Assembly (NCBI GenBank): GCA_031553505.1
Contig: JAVBLP010000006.1
Coordinates: forward strand, 1-64,000
Length of the DNA: 64,000 bases
From: JAVBLP01 sp031553505
Lineage (GTDB): Bacteria > Elusimicrobiota > Endomicrobiia > Endomicrobiales > Endomicrobiaceae
Direction of reading: 5' to 3'
In this document: piece after piece, positions 45,558 through 54,005 of the stretch
Layout of the letters: every line of letters starts with the position of its first letter
Numbering within the stretch: the stretch's first letter is position 1
The notes under the pieces: model-generated
Seen by the model: only the letters and a program-made list of their open reading frames with translations
Told to the model about the DNA's origin: nothing
Database searches by the model: none
Program-made: the position numbers and the translations under genes

Positions 45558-47324
45558 ATGAAGAGAAGCAGTTATTGCGGGTTTGTAAGGGAAGACAGCA
45601 TAGGCAAAGATGTTACGGTATGCGGCTGGGTGCATTCCAGAAGAGATCACGGCGGAGTAATCTTTATCGATTTAAGGGACAGGACAGGCATTTTGCAGAT
45701 AGTATTCCAGCCTGAAAATAAAGAGATTTTCGCGGTCGCGGAAAAACTCCGCAGCGAATATGTGTTAGCGGTAAAAGGCCTTGTCAGAAACAGGCCGGAA
45801 GGCACCGTTAACCCTAATATGCCTACGGGTCAGGTTGAAGTTGTTGTTGCAGAAATTGACGTTTTGAACACGGCTCCCGGGCTTCCTTTTGAAATATCCG
45901 ATTATGTTGAAACTTCCGAAGAATTAAGGCTTAAATACCGCTACCTTGATATGCGCCGCCCTAATTTCCAGAAAAATTTTATAATGCGCCACAATGTTTC
46001 GCAGGAAATAAGAAACTTTTTGAATATTGAAGGGTTTTTAGAAATAGAAACGCCGTTTTTGGGCAAATCTACTCCGGAAGGGGCAAGGGACTTTTTAGTG
46101 CCTGCAAGACTGCATCACGGCAGTTTTTACGCTTTGCCGCAGTCGCCGCAGATTTTTAAGCAGATTTTAATGGTGGCGGGTTTTGATAAATATTACCAGA
46201 TAGCAAGATGCTTCAGGGATGAAGATTTAAGGGCCGACAGGCAGCTTGAGTTTACGCAGGTTGACCTTGAAATGTCATTTGTGGAAGAAAATGATGTTAT
46301 GGGTGTTATAGAAAGAATGCTCGCTAAAGTTTTTAAGACTGCTTTAAACACAGATGTTAAAACTCCTTTTGCGAGAATGCCTTATGCTGAAGCGATGTTA
46401 AGGTACGGCTCCGACAAGCCGGATACAAGGTTTGAAATGGAAATAAAAGATTTCTGCGAAGAGTTCAAATCCTGCGGTTTCAGCGTTTTTGCTAACGTTT
46501 TAGCTAAGGGCGGCATAATCAGAGGGCTTTGCATACCGAAAGGCGCGGGTTTCTCGCGTTCAGAAATAGACGGTTTGACTAAATTTGTCGGTGAATACGG
46601 CGCGAAAGGTTTGGCGTGGATGAAAGTAACGGAAACCGGGGCCGAATCCAATATAGTAAAGTATTTTAAAGATGAAGAAATAAAAGCCGTTATAGCAAAA
46701 TTCGGCGCAAAACCGGGCGATTTAATCGTTTACTTGGCGGATGAAGAAAAGATAGTGGCGCAGGGCCTTGGCGCATTAAGGCTTAAGATGGGCAAAGAGC
46801 TTGGGCTTATAGATAAAAACAAGTTTAATTTCTTATGGGTTGTTGATTTCCCGATGTTTGAGTGGGATAAAGACGAACAAAGATGGCAGGCATTGCATCA
46901 TCCGTTCACATCTCCAAAAGACGGGGAAGCTCTTACGAAGGAAAACGCAGGAAACGCTAAAGCTAAGGCTTACGACGTTGTTTTAAACGGCGTTGAACTC
47001 GGCGGCGGTTCAATAAGAATACATCAAAAAGAAGTGCAGAAAAAAGTGTTTGAACTTTTAAATATTACAGAAGAAGCTGCAAAAGAGAAGTTTGGCTTCC
47101 TGTTGGACGCTCTCTCTTACGGTGCTCCCCCGCACGGAGGCGTTGCGCTCGGTTTTGACAGGCTTTGCGCTTTGATAGCAGGCGAAGAATCGATAAGGGA
47201 AGTTATAGCTTTCCCTAAAACGCAGAAAGCTTTAGACCCTATGTCAAACGCTCCGGGCGAAGTAAGCGAAAAACAGCTTAAGGAACTTGGTATAAGAGTA
47301 GTTGTTAAACAAGCAAAAAATTGA
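45558..47324 (+). CDS. aspS: Aspartyl-tRNA synthetase, probably non-discriminating
   Basis: Class II synthetase charging tRNA with aspartate. The 588-residue protein has the bacterial plan: N-terminal anticodon-binding OB fold, catalytic core with motif 2 RCFRDEDLRADRQLEFTQ, the inserted GAD domain (about residues 285-400), and motif 3 GGVALGFDRL. The anticodon domain has His31 in RRDHGG and Gly82 in RPEGTVNPN; in Pseudomonas AspRS the equivalent His31 and Gly83 mark enzymes that also charge tRNA-Asn. The organism would then need the GatCAB amidotransferase to make Asn-tRNA, which is not in this window. Identity certain; tRNA range inferred. Confidence 0.97.
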   Translation: MKRSSYCGFVREDSIGKDVTVCGWVHSRRDHGGVIFIDLRDRTGILQIVFQPENKEIFAVAEKLRSEYVLAVKGLVRNRPEGTVNPNMPTGQVEVVVAEIDVLNTAPGLPFEISDYVETSEELRLKYRYLDMRRPNFQKNFIMRHNVSQEIRNFLNIEGFLEIETPFLGKSTPEGARDFLVPARLHHGSFYALPQSPQIFKQILMVAGFDKYYQIARCFRDEDLRADRQLEFTQVDLEMSFVEENDVMGVIERMLAKVFKTALNTDVKTPFARMPYAEAMLRYGSDKPDTRFEMEIKDFCEEFKSCGFSVFANVLAKGGIIRGLCIPKGAGFSRSEIDGLTKFVGEYGAKGLAWMKVTETGAESNIVKYFKDEEIKAVIAKFGAKPGDLIVYLADEEKIVAQGLGALRLKMGKELGLIDKNKFNFLWVVDFPMFEWDKDEQRWQALHHPFTSPKDGEALTKENAGNAKAKAYDVVLNGVELGGGSIRIHQKEVQKKVFELLNITEEAAKEKFGFLLDALSYGAPPHGGVALGFDRLCALIAGEESIREVIAFPKTQKALDPMSNAPGEVSEKQLKELGIRVVVKQAKN

Positions 47325-47369
47325 TGCTGATGCATAGGTGCGTCAAAGCATCTAATCTTCATTGTAAAT

Positions 47370-48299
47370 ATGGCTACAAAAAAAATACATTTGAATAACT
47401 CCCAGGAGGCTTTAATGCTTCTCGGGAAGCAGGATGAAAACATAAGAAATATCGAAAACCAGTACGGCGTCCAGATATTTGCAAGGCAGGATGCCGGAAA
47501 CGGCGTATTTACCGTATCCGTACGCGGCAACGGCCCTAAAGTGGATAAAGCCGTTAAAGATATAGAGCTGCTGCGCGACAATTTAAGGGGCAACAATGAC
47601 GTTATCGCGCCGAAAAAACGCGAAACAGCCGATGCAGGTGACTATCTATACACCTCATACAGCGGAAGGATGATTACTCCGCGGTCAAATAATCAAAAAA
47701 AGTATATTGAAGCGATTTTTAACAAAGATTTGGTTTTTGCCATAGGCCCGGCAGGTACGGGTAAAACATTTCTTGCCGTTGCGTGCGCTTTGAAGATGTT
47801 AAGGCAGGGAATAATATCTAAAATAATTATTACGCGCCCTGTAGTCGAGGCAGGTGAAAAGTTAGGTTTTTTACCGGGTGATTTGTACGAGAAAATAAAT
47901 CCTTACCTGAGGCCGCTTTATGACGCGTTTCACTATATGCTGGGTTTTGAGAGGTTCAAAGCGCTTAAAGACGATGAAACCATAGAAATTGTGCCGATTG
48001 CTTATATGAGGGGCAGGACGCTTGAAAAAGCATGTATGATTCTTGACGAAGCGCAAAATACCTCCACGGAACAAATGAAGATGTTTTTAACAAGGATGGG
48101 AGTAGGAAGCAAAATAATCGTTTCGGGAGACAGGACGCAGATAGATATAGCGGCACCCGTAAAATCCGGGCTTTTATCAGCAGAAAGAATCCTTAAAAAT
48201 ATTGAAGAAATAGCGTTTGTATATTTTGATAAAAACGATATCGTAAGGCATAAGCTTGTAAAAGAAATAGTAAAAGCTTATGAATCAAAGAGCGAGTAA
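47370..48299 (+). CDS. phoH: PhoH-like ATPase (YbeZ type)
   Basis: A 309-residue PhoH-family P-loop ATPase: Walker A GPAGTGKTFLA at about residues 128-138, Walker B MILDEAQNTS, and an N-terminal KH-like RNA-binding part (about 15-75). In many bacteria it is linked with YbeY and acts in RNA/ribosome quality control, and ybeY lies two genes downstream here. The ATG at 47370 has no good ribosome site, whereas AGGAGG at 47404-47409 stands 5 bases before an in-frame ATG at 47415 (residue 16). The family normally conserves the residues before that ATG (KIHLNNSQEA), so 47370 is kept with some doubt. Confidence 0.9.
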   Translation: MATKKIHLNNSQEALMLLGKQDENIRNIENQYGVQIFARQDAGNGVFTVSVRGNGPKVDKAVKDIELLRDNLRGNNDVIAPKKRETADAGDYLYTSYSGRMITPRSNNQKKYIEAIFNKDLVFAIGPAGTGKTFLAVACALKMLRQGIISKIIITRPVVEAGEKLGFLPGDLYEKINPYLRPLYDAFHYMLGFERFKALKDDETIEIVPIAYMRGRTLEKACMILDEAQNTSTEQMKMFLTRMGVGSKIIVSGDRTQIDIAAPVKSGLLSAERILKNIEEIAFVYFDKNDIVRHKLVKEIVKAYESKSE

Positions 48300-48310
48300 C
48301 GGGGAAATTA

Positions 48311-49786
48311 ATGAATTTTTTTGAAAAAGTAAAACTTTTAATAAGGGGATATCTTCTTTCGGCGGCAAGAAGTCTCGGCGCCGAAAAACCTAAAGGCCCG
48401 GCAATAAGAAACGCGAAGCGCTTATTATTGCGCGAAATTAAAATCCCTATATGGCTTTCTATTTTAATAACAGTGATAGTCGCTTATTGCATGTTTGTAA
48501 TGGGGCTTGGATTTAGTTATAAAATCATGCTTTCCGTAGGCATTTTTACGGTTGCCGTAATTACGTTTTTTGTCGTGCAGATGTATGAAAAGGAAAAAAG
48601 CATTATTACCGATAACGACGCAATTGTCCTGATGTGCCTTCTGTTTATAATGGGCATTTTGGTGCTTCAGATTTCAAAAGAATATCAGTACATGTCGCCG
48701 TTTATATTTCCTATTTCCGCGTTTGTGATAATGGCGGCTATGCTTTTATCCCCGAGAATAGGGCTTTTGTACGCAATAATGCTGAGCCTTTTCTCAGGTT
48801 TTTTAAATAATATGAGCTTTGATATTTTTCTCGTGATGCTTTGCAGCGGCGTATCTGTTTTAGTGAATATAAAAAAGATACGCAGCAGGTCGGATTTTAT
48901 AGCGATAGGTTTAAGGGTTATTATAGTAAACCTTTTGATTATTACGATGTTTTTCCTTTTGAGTCAGTATACGCTCAAGGAGTTTGAACGCAATCTTTTT
49001 TACGGTGTGTTAAACGGGATTTTTTCCGCAATTATAATACTTACATTTATGCCGTTGTTTGAAAAGGTTTTTTCAAGAACCACAAATATTAAGCTGATCG
49101 AACTTTCGGATTTTAACAATCCTTTGCTTAAAAGGCTTATGCTGGAAGCTCCGGGAACGTACCATCATTCGCTTATGACTGCGGCAATTGCGGAGCAGGC
49201 GGCGGACGCCATACATTCAAACTCGCTTTTGGCGCGCGTTTGTTCATATTACCACGATATCGGAAAGCTTAAAAATCCCGAATACTTTATAGAAAACCAG
49301 GGCACGGGCGTGGCAAACCCGCACGACCCTTTAACGCCGGCAATGTCGAGCCTTATATTAATTTCACATGTTAAAGACGGCGTCGCTTTGGCGAAACAGC
49401 ATAACTTGGATAAGGAAATAATCGATAATATTGAACAGCATCACGGCACCACAATGATACATTTCTTTTACCATAAAGCGCTTGAAAGCAACCGCGAAAC
49501 GGATATAGGAAATTTCAGGTATCCCGGGCCTAAACCGAAAACGAAAGTCGCGGCAATAATAATGATCGCGGACTCGGCCGAGGCCGCCTGCCGTTCCATA
49601 GAAGAGCCTACGGCGGTGAGGATTCAGGAAACGGTAGAAAAAATTATCAATAATAAATTTACAGACGGACAGTTTTCCGACTGCCCCATTACTTTAAGGG
49701 ATCTGCAGTATATAAGGGACAGCGTTACGTCTTCCTTAATAGGCATATATCACGCGAGGGTTGAATATAAAGATGATGAAAAATAA
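48311..49786 (+). CDS. 7TM-HD phosphodiesterase, PgpH-like, lacking the extracellular domain
   Basis: A 491-residue membrane protein. After about 55 cytoplasmic residues come roughly seven membrane helices (about 55-250), then an HD domain whose metal motifs GTYHHSL, YYHDIGK, SHVKDG and IEQHHGT match PgpH. PgpH degrades cyclic di-AMP in Firmicutes. PgpH and most relatives carry a large extracellular 7TMR-HDED domain between the first and second membrane segments; that domain is missing here, so signal input must differ. RBS gggg precedes the ATG. It stands between phoH and ybeY, the usual location for this family. Cyclic di-AMP as substrate is inferred from the family. Confidence 0.87.
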   Translation: MNFFEKVKLLIRGYLLSAARSLGAEKPKGPAIRNAKRLLLREIKIPIWLSILITVIVAYCMFVMGLGFSYKIMLSVGIFTVAVITFFVVQMYEKEKSIITDNDAIVLMCLLFIMGILVLQISKEYQYMSPFIFPISAFVIMAAMLLSPRIGLLYAIMLSLFSGFLNNMSFDIFLVMLCSGVSVLVNIKKIRSRSDFIAIGLRVIIVNLLIITMFFLLSQYTLKEFERNLFYGVLNGIFSAIIILTFMPLFEKVFSRTTNIKLIELSDFNNPLLKRLMLEAPGTYHHSLMTAAIAEQAADAIHSNSLLARVCSYYHDIGKLKNPEYFIENQGTGVANPHDPLTPAMSSLILISHVKDGVALAKQHNLDKEIIDNIEQHHGTTMIHFFYHKALESNRETDIGNFRYPGPKPKTKVAAIIMIADSAEAACRSIEEPTAVRIQETVEKIINNKFTDGQFSDCPITLRDLQYIRDSVTSSLIGIYHARVEYKDDEK

Positions 49787-50192
49787 AAGCTATTTGAATT
49801 TTGAAAATTTTCCGAAAAAAAGCATTCCGTTATTGGAAAAAGCGGCGCTTTCCGCTTTAAAGGCCGAAAAAATAAAAAAATATGAAATAAACTTTATAAT
49901 GGTAAGCGATGAACAGATAAAGAAATTGAATGTCAAATACAGAAAAGTCAGGCGCATAACGGACGTAATTTCTTTTCTTGTGGTTCCGGAGATGTTTATA
50001 GGCGATATATACATATCAAAAGGGCGTTCGCAAAAACAGGCTAAACGCTACGGCAATACGTGGGAGCAGGAGCTTGCGTATCTTGTTATACATGGCGTTT
50101 TGCATCTTTGCGGGTATACTGATTATGATCCGGTAAATAAGGCAGAAATGTTTTCTAAACAGGATAAAATATTTAAATGCTTAATTCCTTAG
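49773..50192 (+). CDS. ybeY: YbeY-type rRNA maturation endoribonuclease with altered zinc motif
   Basis: Single-strand endoribonuclease family involved in 16S rRNA 3' maturation and ribosome quality control. The protein (139 aa from ATG 49773; 49776 or TTG 49761 also possible) has the family core RRITDVISF and WEQELAYLVIHGVLHLCGY. The usual zinc motif HGxLHLxGYDH reads HGVLHLCGYTD, so the third His ligand is Asp. Asp can bind zinc, so activity may persist. It overlaps the upstream HD gene by 14 bases and the downstream CNNM gene by 16 bases, so the three are translationally coupled. Confidence 0.88.
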   Translation: MMKNKSYLNFENFPKKSIPLLEKAALSALKAEKIKKYEINFIMVSDEQIKKLNVKYRKVRRITDVISFLVVPEMFIGDIYISKGRSQKQAKRYGNTWEQELAYLVIHGVLHLCGYTDYDPVNKAEMFSKQDKIFKCLIP

Positions 50193-51178
50193 GCTTAATC
50201 GCGCTTTTGTTGCTTATATTTGTTTCCGCTTGGATTTCCGCTGCGGAAATAGGCATTACGAGCCTTACCAAATACAGGGTTAAAAAACTTATCGTGCAGG
50301 CGCCGGATCTTTCAAAGCCGCTTCTTTCCTGGCTTGAGTCCCCTTACTACCTTTTAATTTTAATTCTTACGATTAATGTCATCGCGGATATGCTTGTCAG
50401 CTTTTTATCCACCGCCGTTATGACTAAAACTTTTTACATGGTAAACAGGCATGTGGTTGAAGCCGCGGCGTGGGTGTTTACTTCTTTTGTTTTGCTGATA
50501 TTCGGCGAAATAGTGCCGAAGTTTTACGCCAGGGCAAATTCGGAAAAGATTACGGTTTGGTCAGTGCCAATCCTTTCAAAAATAGAAAAAATTTCAAAAC
50601 CTTTTTTATATCCGTTTATCAAAATAACCGAACTTATTTCGCCAAAAACTTCAAACGTTGCTTCTTACGCGCTCAGTAAAGAAGAAATCGAAAGCCTCCT
50701 TTCTGAAGGCGATCATACCGGCGCTATAGATAAAGAAACCAGCCATATGCTTGAAAGGACTATGCGCTTCGGAGATTTGTCGGTAAAAAGGATCATGGTG
50801 CCGTTTGCCGCTATAGAATCTGTGGATTTATCGCTTGATGAAGACGTTTTTCTTGATAAAGCGGTCGAAACTTCAAGAAGCCGTATTCCCGTGTATATTA
50901 AAAGCAGAGACAATATCATCGGCTATATCCATATAAAAGACATACTTTGGGCGTGGAAGGAAAATAAAGGCCATTTTGTCAGGTCGCTTGTAAATCCTCC
51001 GTATTATATTGACGAAGATAAAAAAATTAATGATTTGTTGAAAGAATTTCAAAGCGGCAAAACGCATATAGCTTTTGTGAAAGATAAAAATGACAATATA
51101 ACCGGTATGGCTACTCTGGAAGATATACTTGAAGAAGTAGTGGGCGAGATGCTTGACGAATACGAGTTTGAAAAATGA
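50177..51178 (+). CDS. CNNM/CBS-pair membrane protein, short form
   Basis: A 333-residue protein with an N-terminal CNNM (DUF21) membrane domain of three to four helices (about 1-140, with FGEIVPKFYAR) and a CBS pair (about 190-325; VKRIMVPFAAIESV, SRIPVYIKSRDNIIGYIHIKDIL, TGMATLEDILEEVVGEMLDEYE). It ends right after the CBS pair and lacks the CorC/HlyC C-terminal domain that its downstream neighbour has. The family is implicated in magnesium or other cation transport. It starts within the last codons of ybeY and overlaps the next CNNM gene by 4 bases, so the two probably work as a pair or heterodimer. Confidence 0.87.
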   Translation: MLNSLGLIALLLLIFVSAWISAAEIGITSLTKYRVKKLIVQAPDLSKPLLSWLESPYYLLILILTINVIADMLVSFLSTAVMTKTFYMVNRHVVEAAAWVFTSFVLLIFGEIVPKFYARANSEKITVWSVPILSKIEKISKPFLYPFIKITELISPKTSNVASYALSKEEIESLLSEGDHTGAIDKETSHMLERTMRFGDLSVKRIMVPFAAIESVDLSLDEDVFLDKAVETSRSRIPVYIKSRDNIIGYIHIKDILWAWKENKGHFVRSLVNPPYYIDEDKKINDLLKEFQSGKTHIAFVKDKNDNITGMATLEDILEEVVGEMLDEYEFEK

Positions 51179-52446
51179 CAGCAATAATAATTATTAAAAT
51201 CATCCTTTTTATTTTGCTTATGTGTTCGCTGGGGTTTTTTAACGGCGCGGAGACGGCTATTACCAGCTTGTCCAGCGCTTATTTAAGGCGCGTAAAAGAA
51301 AATAATAACAAATACGCCCGGGCAATAATTTTTTGGGAAACGCATACCGATGAAATGATGACGGCGCTTATCATAGGGATGAATCTGTCTGTAGTAGGGA
51401 TGGGCGTTGTGGCGTCTTCGCTTGCGTCCGACATATCGGAAGTTTACGGGATAAGAAGCAATTTGTTAAATATTGTTTTTCCGCTGGCGTCTATAGTTCT
51501 CGCGCTGATATTCGGCAATATATACCCTAAAACTTTTGCCCGTTACAATGCCGAAAAATTAGGCATTGAAGCTTTACCGCTTGTCATAAGGTTCGGAAAG
51601 CTGTTTAAGTACGTAATAGCGTTTTTATCCGGTATTTCCAATAAAATAATAAATTTATTTGCGAAAAAGAAAGAAAGCCAGCATGTTAAAGCCGACGAAA
51701 TAGATTTTTTGCTTTCAGACGAGCGCACATCGCCGCTTCCTGAAGATTCAAGGGAACTTGTCAGCAATATTATGGATTTTGCCGAAACCAGAATTTCGCA
51801 AGTGATGGTGCCGCTTCAGGAGATTTTTGCCGTAAATATTGAAGATAAAAAAGAAGATATTATTAATAAAATAATTGAAACGGAATACTCAAGGGTTCCG
51901 GTTTACAAAGACAGTTTAAATAATATAATCGGGATTATATACAGCAAGGATTTGGCGGTCGCGTGGCGCAGCTCGGATATAATCATAATTGAAGATTTGA
52001 TAAGGCCCGCGTATTATGTGCCTGAGAGCGCGAAGATAAACAAAATGCTTAAAGAGTTTAAAACCGGCCATCACCATATAGCAATAGTCGTTGATGAGTT
52101 CGGCTCAACTATAGGCATCGCTTCCATTGAAGATTTGCTGGAAGAAATAGTTGGAGAAGTTTGGGACGAGTACGATATGAAAGAGAAAAATATAATGCCT
52201 TACGGCGATAATTCATATTTAATACAGGCTCATGAATCCATATTGAATCTCAATGAAGAGCTTAACCTGAACATCCCCGAGGAAGACTACTCCACGGTTA
52301 ACGGATGGGTTTTAGAGCTTTTCGGGAGTATCCCAGTTACGGGCGAACGCATAAAATGGGAAAATTATGAAATTGAGATACAAGATTCCGACGAAAAGAA
52401 AGTGAATCGAATCATTTTGAGAAAGAAAAATGTATTACCAAATTAA
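51175..52446 (+). CDS. CNNM/CBS-pair/CorC_HlyC membrane protein, full form
   Basis: A 423-residue protein: CNNM membrane domain (about 1-160; NGAETAITSLSSAYLRRVK, FGNIYPKTFARYNAEKLGIE), a CBS pair (about 200-325; SQVMVPLQEIFAV, YSRVPVYKDSLNNIIGIIYSK, IASIEDLLEEIVGEVWDEYD) and a C-terminal CorC_HlyC domain (about 345-423; STVNGWVLELFGSIP). Predicted cation transport or efflux component of the inner membrane. It begins with ATGA overlap on the upstream paralog and its end overlaps recO by 17 bases. Tandem paralogs with complete and shortened C-termini suggest division of labour. Confidence 0.88.
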   Translation: MTAIIIIKIILFILLMCSLGFFNGAETAITSLSSAYLRRVKENNNKYARAIIFWETHTDEMMTALIIGMNLSVVGMGVVASSLASDISEVYGIRSNLLNIVFPLASIVLALIFGNIYPKTFARYNAEKLGIEALPLVIRFGKLFKYVIAFLSGISNKIINLFAKKKESQHVKADEIDFLLSDERTSPLPEDSRELVSNIMDFAETRISQVMVPLQEIFAVNIEDKKEDIINKIIETEYSRVPVYKDSLNNIIGIIYSKDLAVAWRSSDIIIIEDLIRPAYYVPESAKINKMLKEFKTGHHHIAIVVDEFGSTIGIASIEDLLEEIVGEVWDEYDMKEKNIMPYGDNSYLIQAHESILNLNEELNLNIPEEDYSTVNGWVLELFGSIPVTGERIKWENYEIEIQDSDEKKVNRIILRKKNVLPN

Positions 52447-53080
52447 AGCTGTAGTTTTAAACTCGGTAACGCACGCTGAATCAGACAAGCTTATAACGCT
52501 TTATTCTTATGAGTGGGGAAAGATACAGGCCGTAGTGCCGAGCGCGAAGAAAATTACTGCCAAGCTTTCCGCCGCAACCGAACCATTGACGGAAAGCGAT
52601 TTTATGGTTTTTCAAAGCCATCCTTCCCTGCGCCCTAAAGTTACTGGCGCCGCGATAATCAACAATAACACCGCTGTAAAAACTGATTTGAAACGCAACC
52701 TCTATGCTTTGTACGCCGCGGAAATCGGCGATAAGTTTGCTCCTTATAATATGGAAAACTCCGAAAAATACAATCTTTTAGTAAGGATACTTGCGGTCAT
52801 CGGCTGCAGCAGATACCCTAAAAGGGCTCTTACGGCGTTTACTTTGAGGTTCTTAAAACTTTCCGGCTATGCTTTTACCGATTATTTAAAAAGCAGTTCT
52901 TTCGCTTTGGATAAAGATATAGAAGCGGCAGTAAAAAAACTCTCAAACTGTTCCGGTGACGATGTTGACGGTTTATGCGGTTTTGATGACGATAAAGTAT
53001 GGAATTACGTTGAAAGTTACCTCACAAATTACATAAAGCGCCCTTCCGTAGGAGTTTTTCTCAAAAAAGCAGGTTTTTAA
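52430..53080 (+). CDS. recO: DNA repair protein RecO without zinc finger
   Basis: RecFOR-pathway mediator that loads RecA onto gapped DNA. The 216-residue protein starts with the family OB fold (IKAVVLNSVTHAESDKLITLYSYEWGKIQAVVPSAK) followed by the helical domain (LKRNLYALYAAEIGDKF, LRFLKLSGYAF). RecO proteins usually have CxxC pairs forming a zinc site after the LGY-like segment. Here that stretch (FTDYLKSSSFALDKDIEAA) has no cysteine and is shortened, so the zinc finger is lost, which also explains the length below the usual 240-260. It overlaps the CNNM gene. Confidence 0.88.
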   Translation: MYYQIKAVVLNSVTHAESDKLITLYSYEWGKIQAVVPSAKKITAKLSAATEPLTESDFMVFQSHPSLRPKVTGAAIINNNTAVKTDLKRNLYALYAAEIGDKFAPYNMENSEKYNLLVRILAVIGCSRYPKRALTAFTLRFLKLSGYAFTDYLKSSSFALDKDIEAAVKKLSNCSGDDVDGLCGFDDDKVWNYVESYLTNYIKRPSVGVFLKKAGF

Positions 53081-53082
53081 AG

Positions 53083-53112
53083 TGGACAAAAGCCGTCCTA
53101 ATTAGCTAAAAT
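53083..53112 (+). promoter_or_regulatory. Candidate promoter of glyQS
   Basis: TGGACA (53083-53088), 18-base spacer and TAAAAT (53107-53112), 32 bases before the glyQ ATG. It would allow glyQS expression apart from the upstream run. Confidence 0.5.
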
Positions 53113-53144
53113 AATCCATTATTTTATAAAGATACGGAGATAAT

Positions 53145-54005
53145 ATGAATTTTCAAGACACAATTATGGCTCTGCAAAAGTTTTGGGCAAAAAAAGGCTG
53201 TTTGATATGGCAACCGTACGATTTGGAGAAAGGGGCGGGTACGTTTAACCCTGCCACTTTCTTGCGTTCTTTAGGTCCGAAACCGTGGAACGTCGCTTAT
53301 GTAGAACCTTCAAGAAGGCCTACGGACGGCAGATACGGCGAAAATCCTAACAGGTTGCAGCATTACTACCAGTATCAGGTGATAATGAAGCCAGCGCCCA
53401 AAAATATACAGCAAATGTATTTGGAAAGTTTGAAAGCAATCGGACTTGACCCGAAAAAGCATGATATAAGATTTGTTGAAGACGATTGGGAATCGCCGAC
53501 TCTCGGCGCTTGGGGGCTTGGCTGGGAAGTCTGGATTGACGGAATGGAAGCGACGCAGTTTACGTATTTTCAGCAGGTAGGCGGGATAAATTTAAACCCG
53601 ATTTCAGTCGAAATAACTTACGGGCTTGAAAGGCTTGCGATGTACGTGCAGAAAAAAGACAGCGTTTATGATTTGGAATGGACAGACGGCATAACTTACG
53701 GCGACGTGCATTTGGAAGACGAAAAACAGTGGTCTTTATATAATTTTGAAATAGCCGACACGGAAGTTTTAAAAAGGCATTTCAGCGATTGGGAAAAAGA
53801 GGCCAAAAAGCTTACCGAAATGAACCTTCCGCTTCCGGCATATGACGCGGTTATGAAATGCTCGCATCTTTTTAACCTTCTTGACGCCAGGGGAGCCATA
53901 TCTGTTTCGGAGAGGGTCGGGTATGTGTTAAGAGTACGCGCGCTTGCGAAAGCGGTTGCAGAAGAGTATTTGAAGCTTGCCGAAAAGGATGTGAAAAATG
54001 ACTAA
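53145..54005 (+). CDS. glyQ: Glycyl-tRNA synthetase alpha subunit
   Basis: Catalytic subunit of the bacterial alpha2-beta2 GlyRS. The 286-residue protein is of normal length and highly conserved: WQPYDLEKGAGTFNPATFLR, YVEPSRRPTDGRYGENPNR, EDDWESPTLGAWGLGWEVW and FTYFQQVGG. RBS cggaga lies before the ATG. Its 3' end overlaps glyS by 8 bases, giving equal synthesis of both subunits. Confidence 0.98.
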   Translation: MNFQDTIMALQKFWAKKGCLIWQPYDLEKGAGTFNPATFLRSLGPKPWNVAYVEPSRRPTDGRYGENPNRLQHYYQYQVIMKPAPKNIQQMYLESLKAIGLDPKKHDIRFVEDDWESPTLGAWGLGWEVWIDGMEATQFTYFQQVGGINLNPISVEITYGLERLAMYVQKKDSVYDLEWTDGITYGDVHLEDEKQWSLYNFEIADTEVLKRHFSDWEKEAKKLTEMNLPLPAYDAVMKCSHLFNLLDARGAISVSERVGYVLRVRALAKAVAEEYLKLAEKDVKND

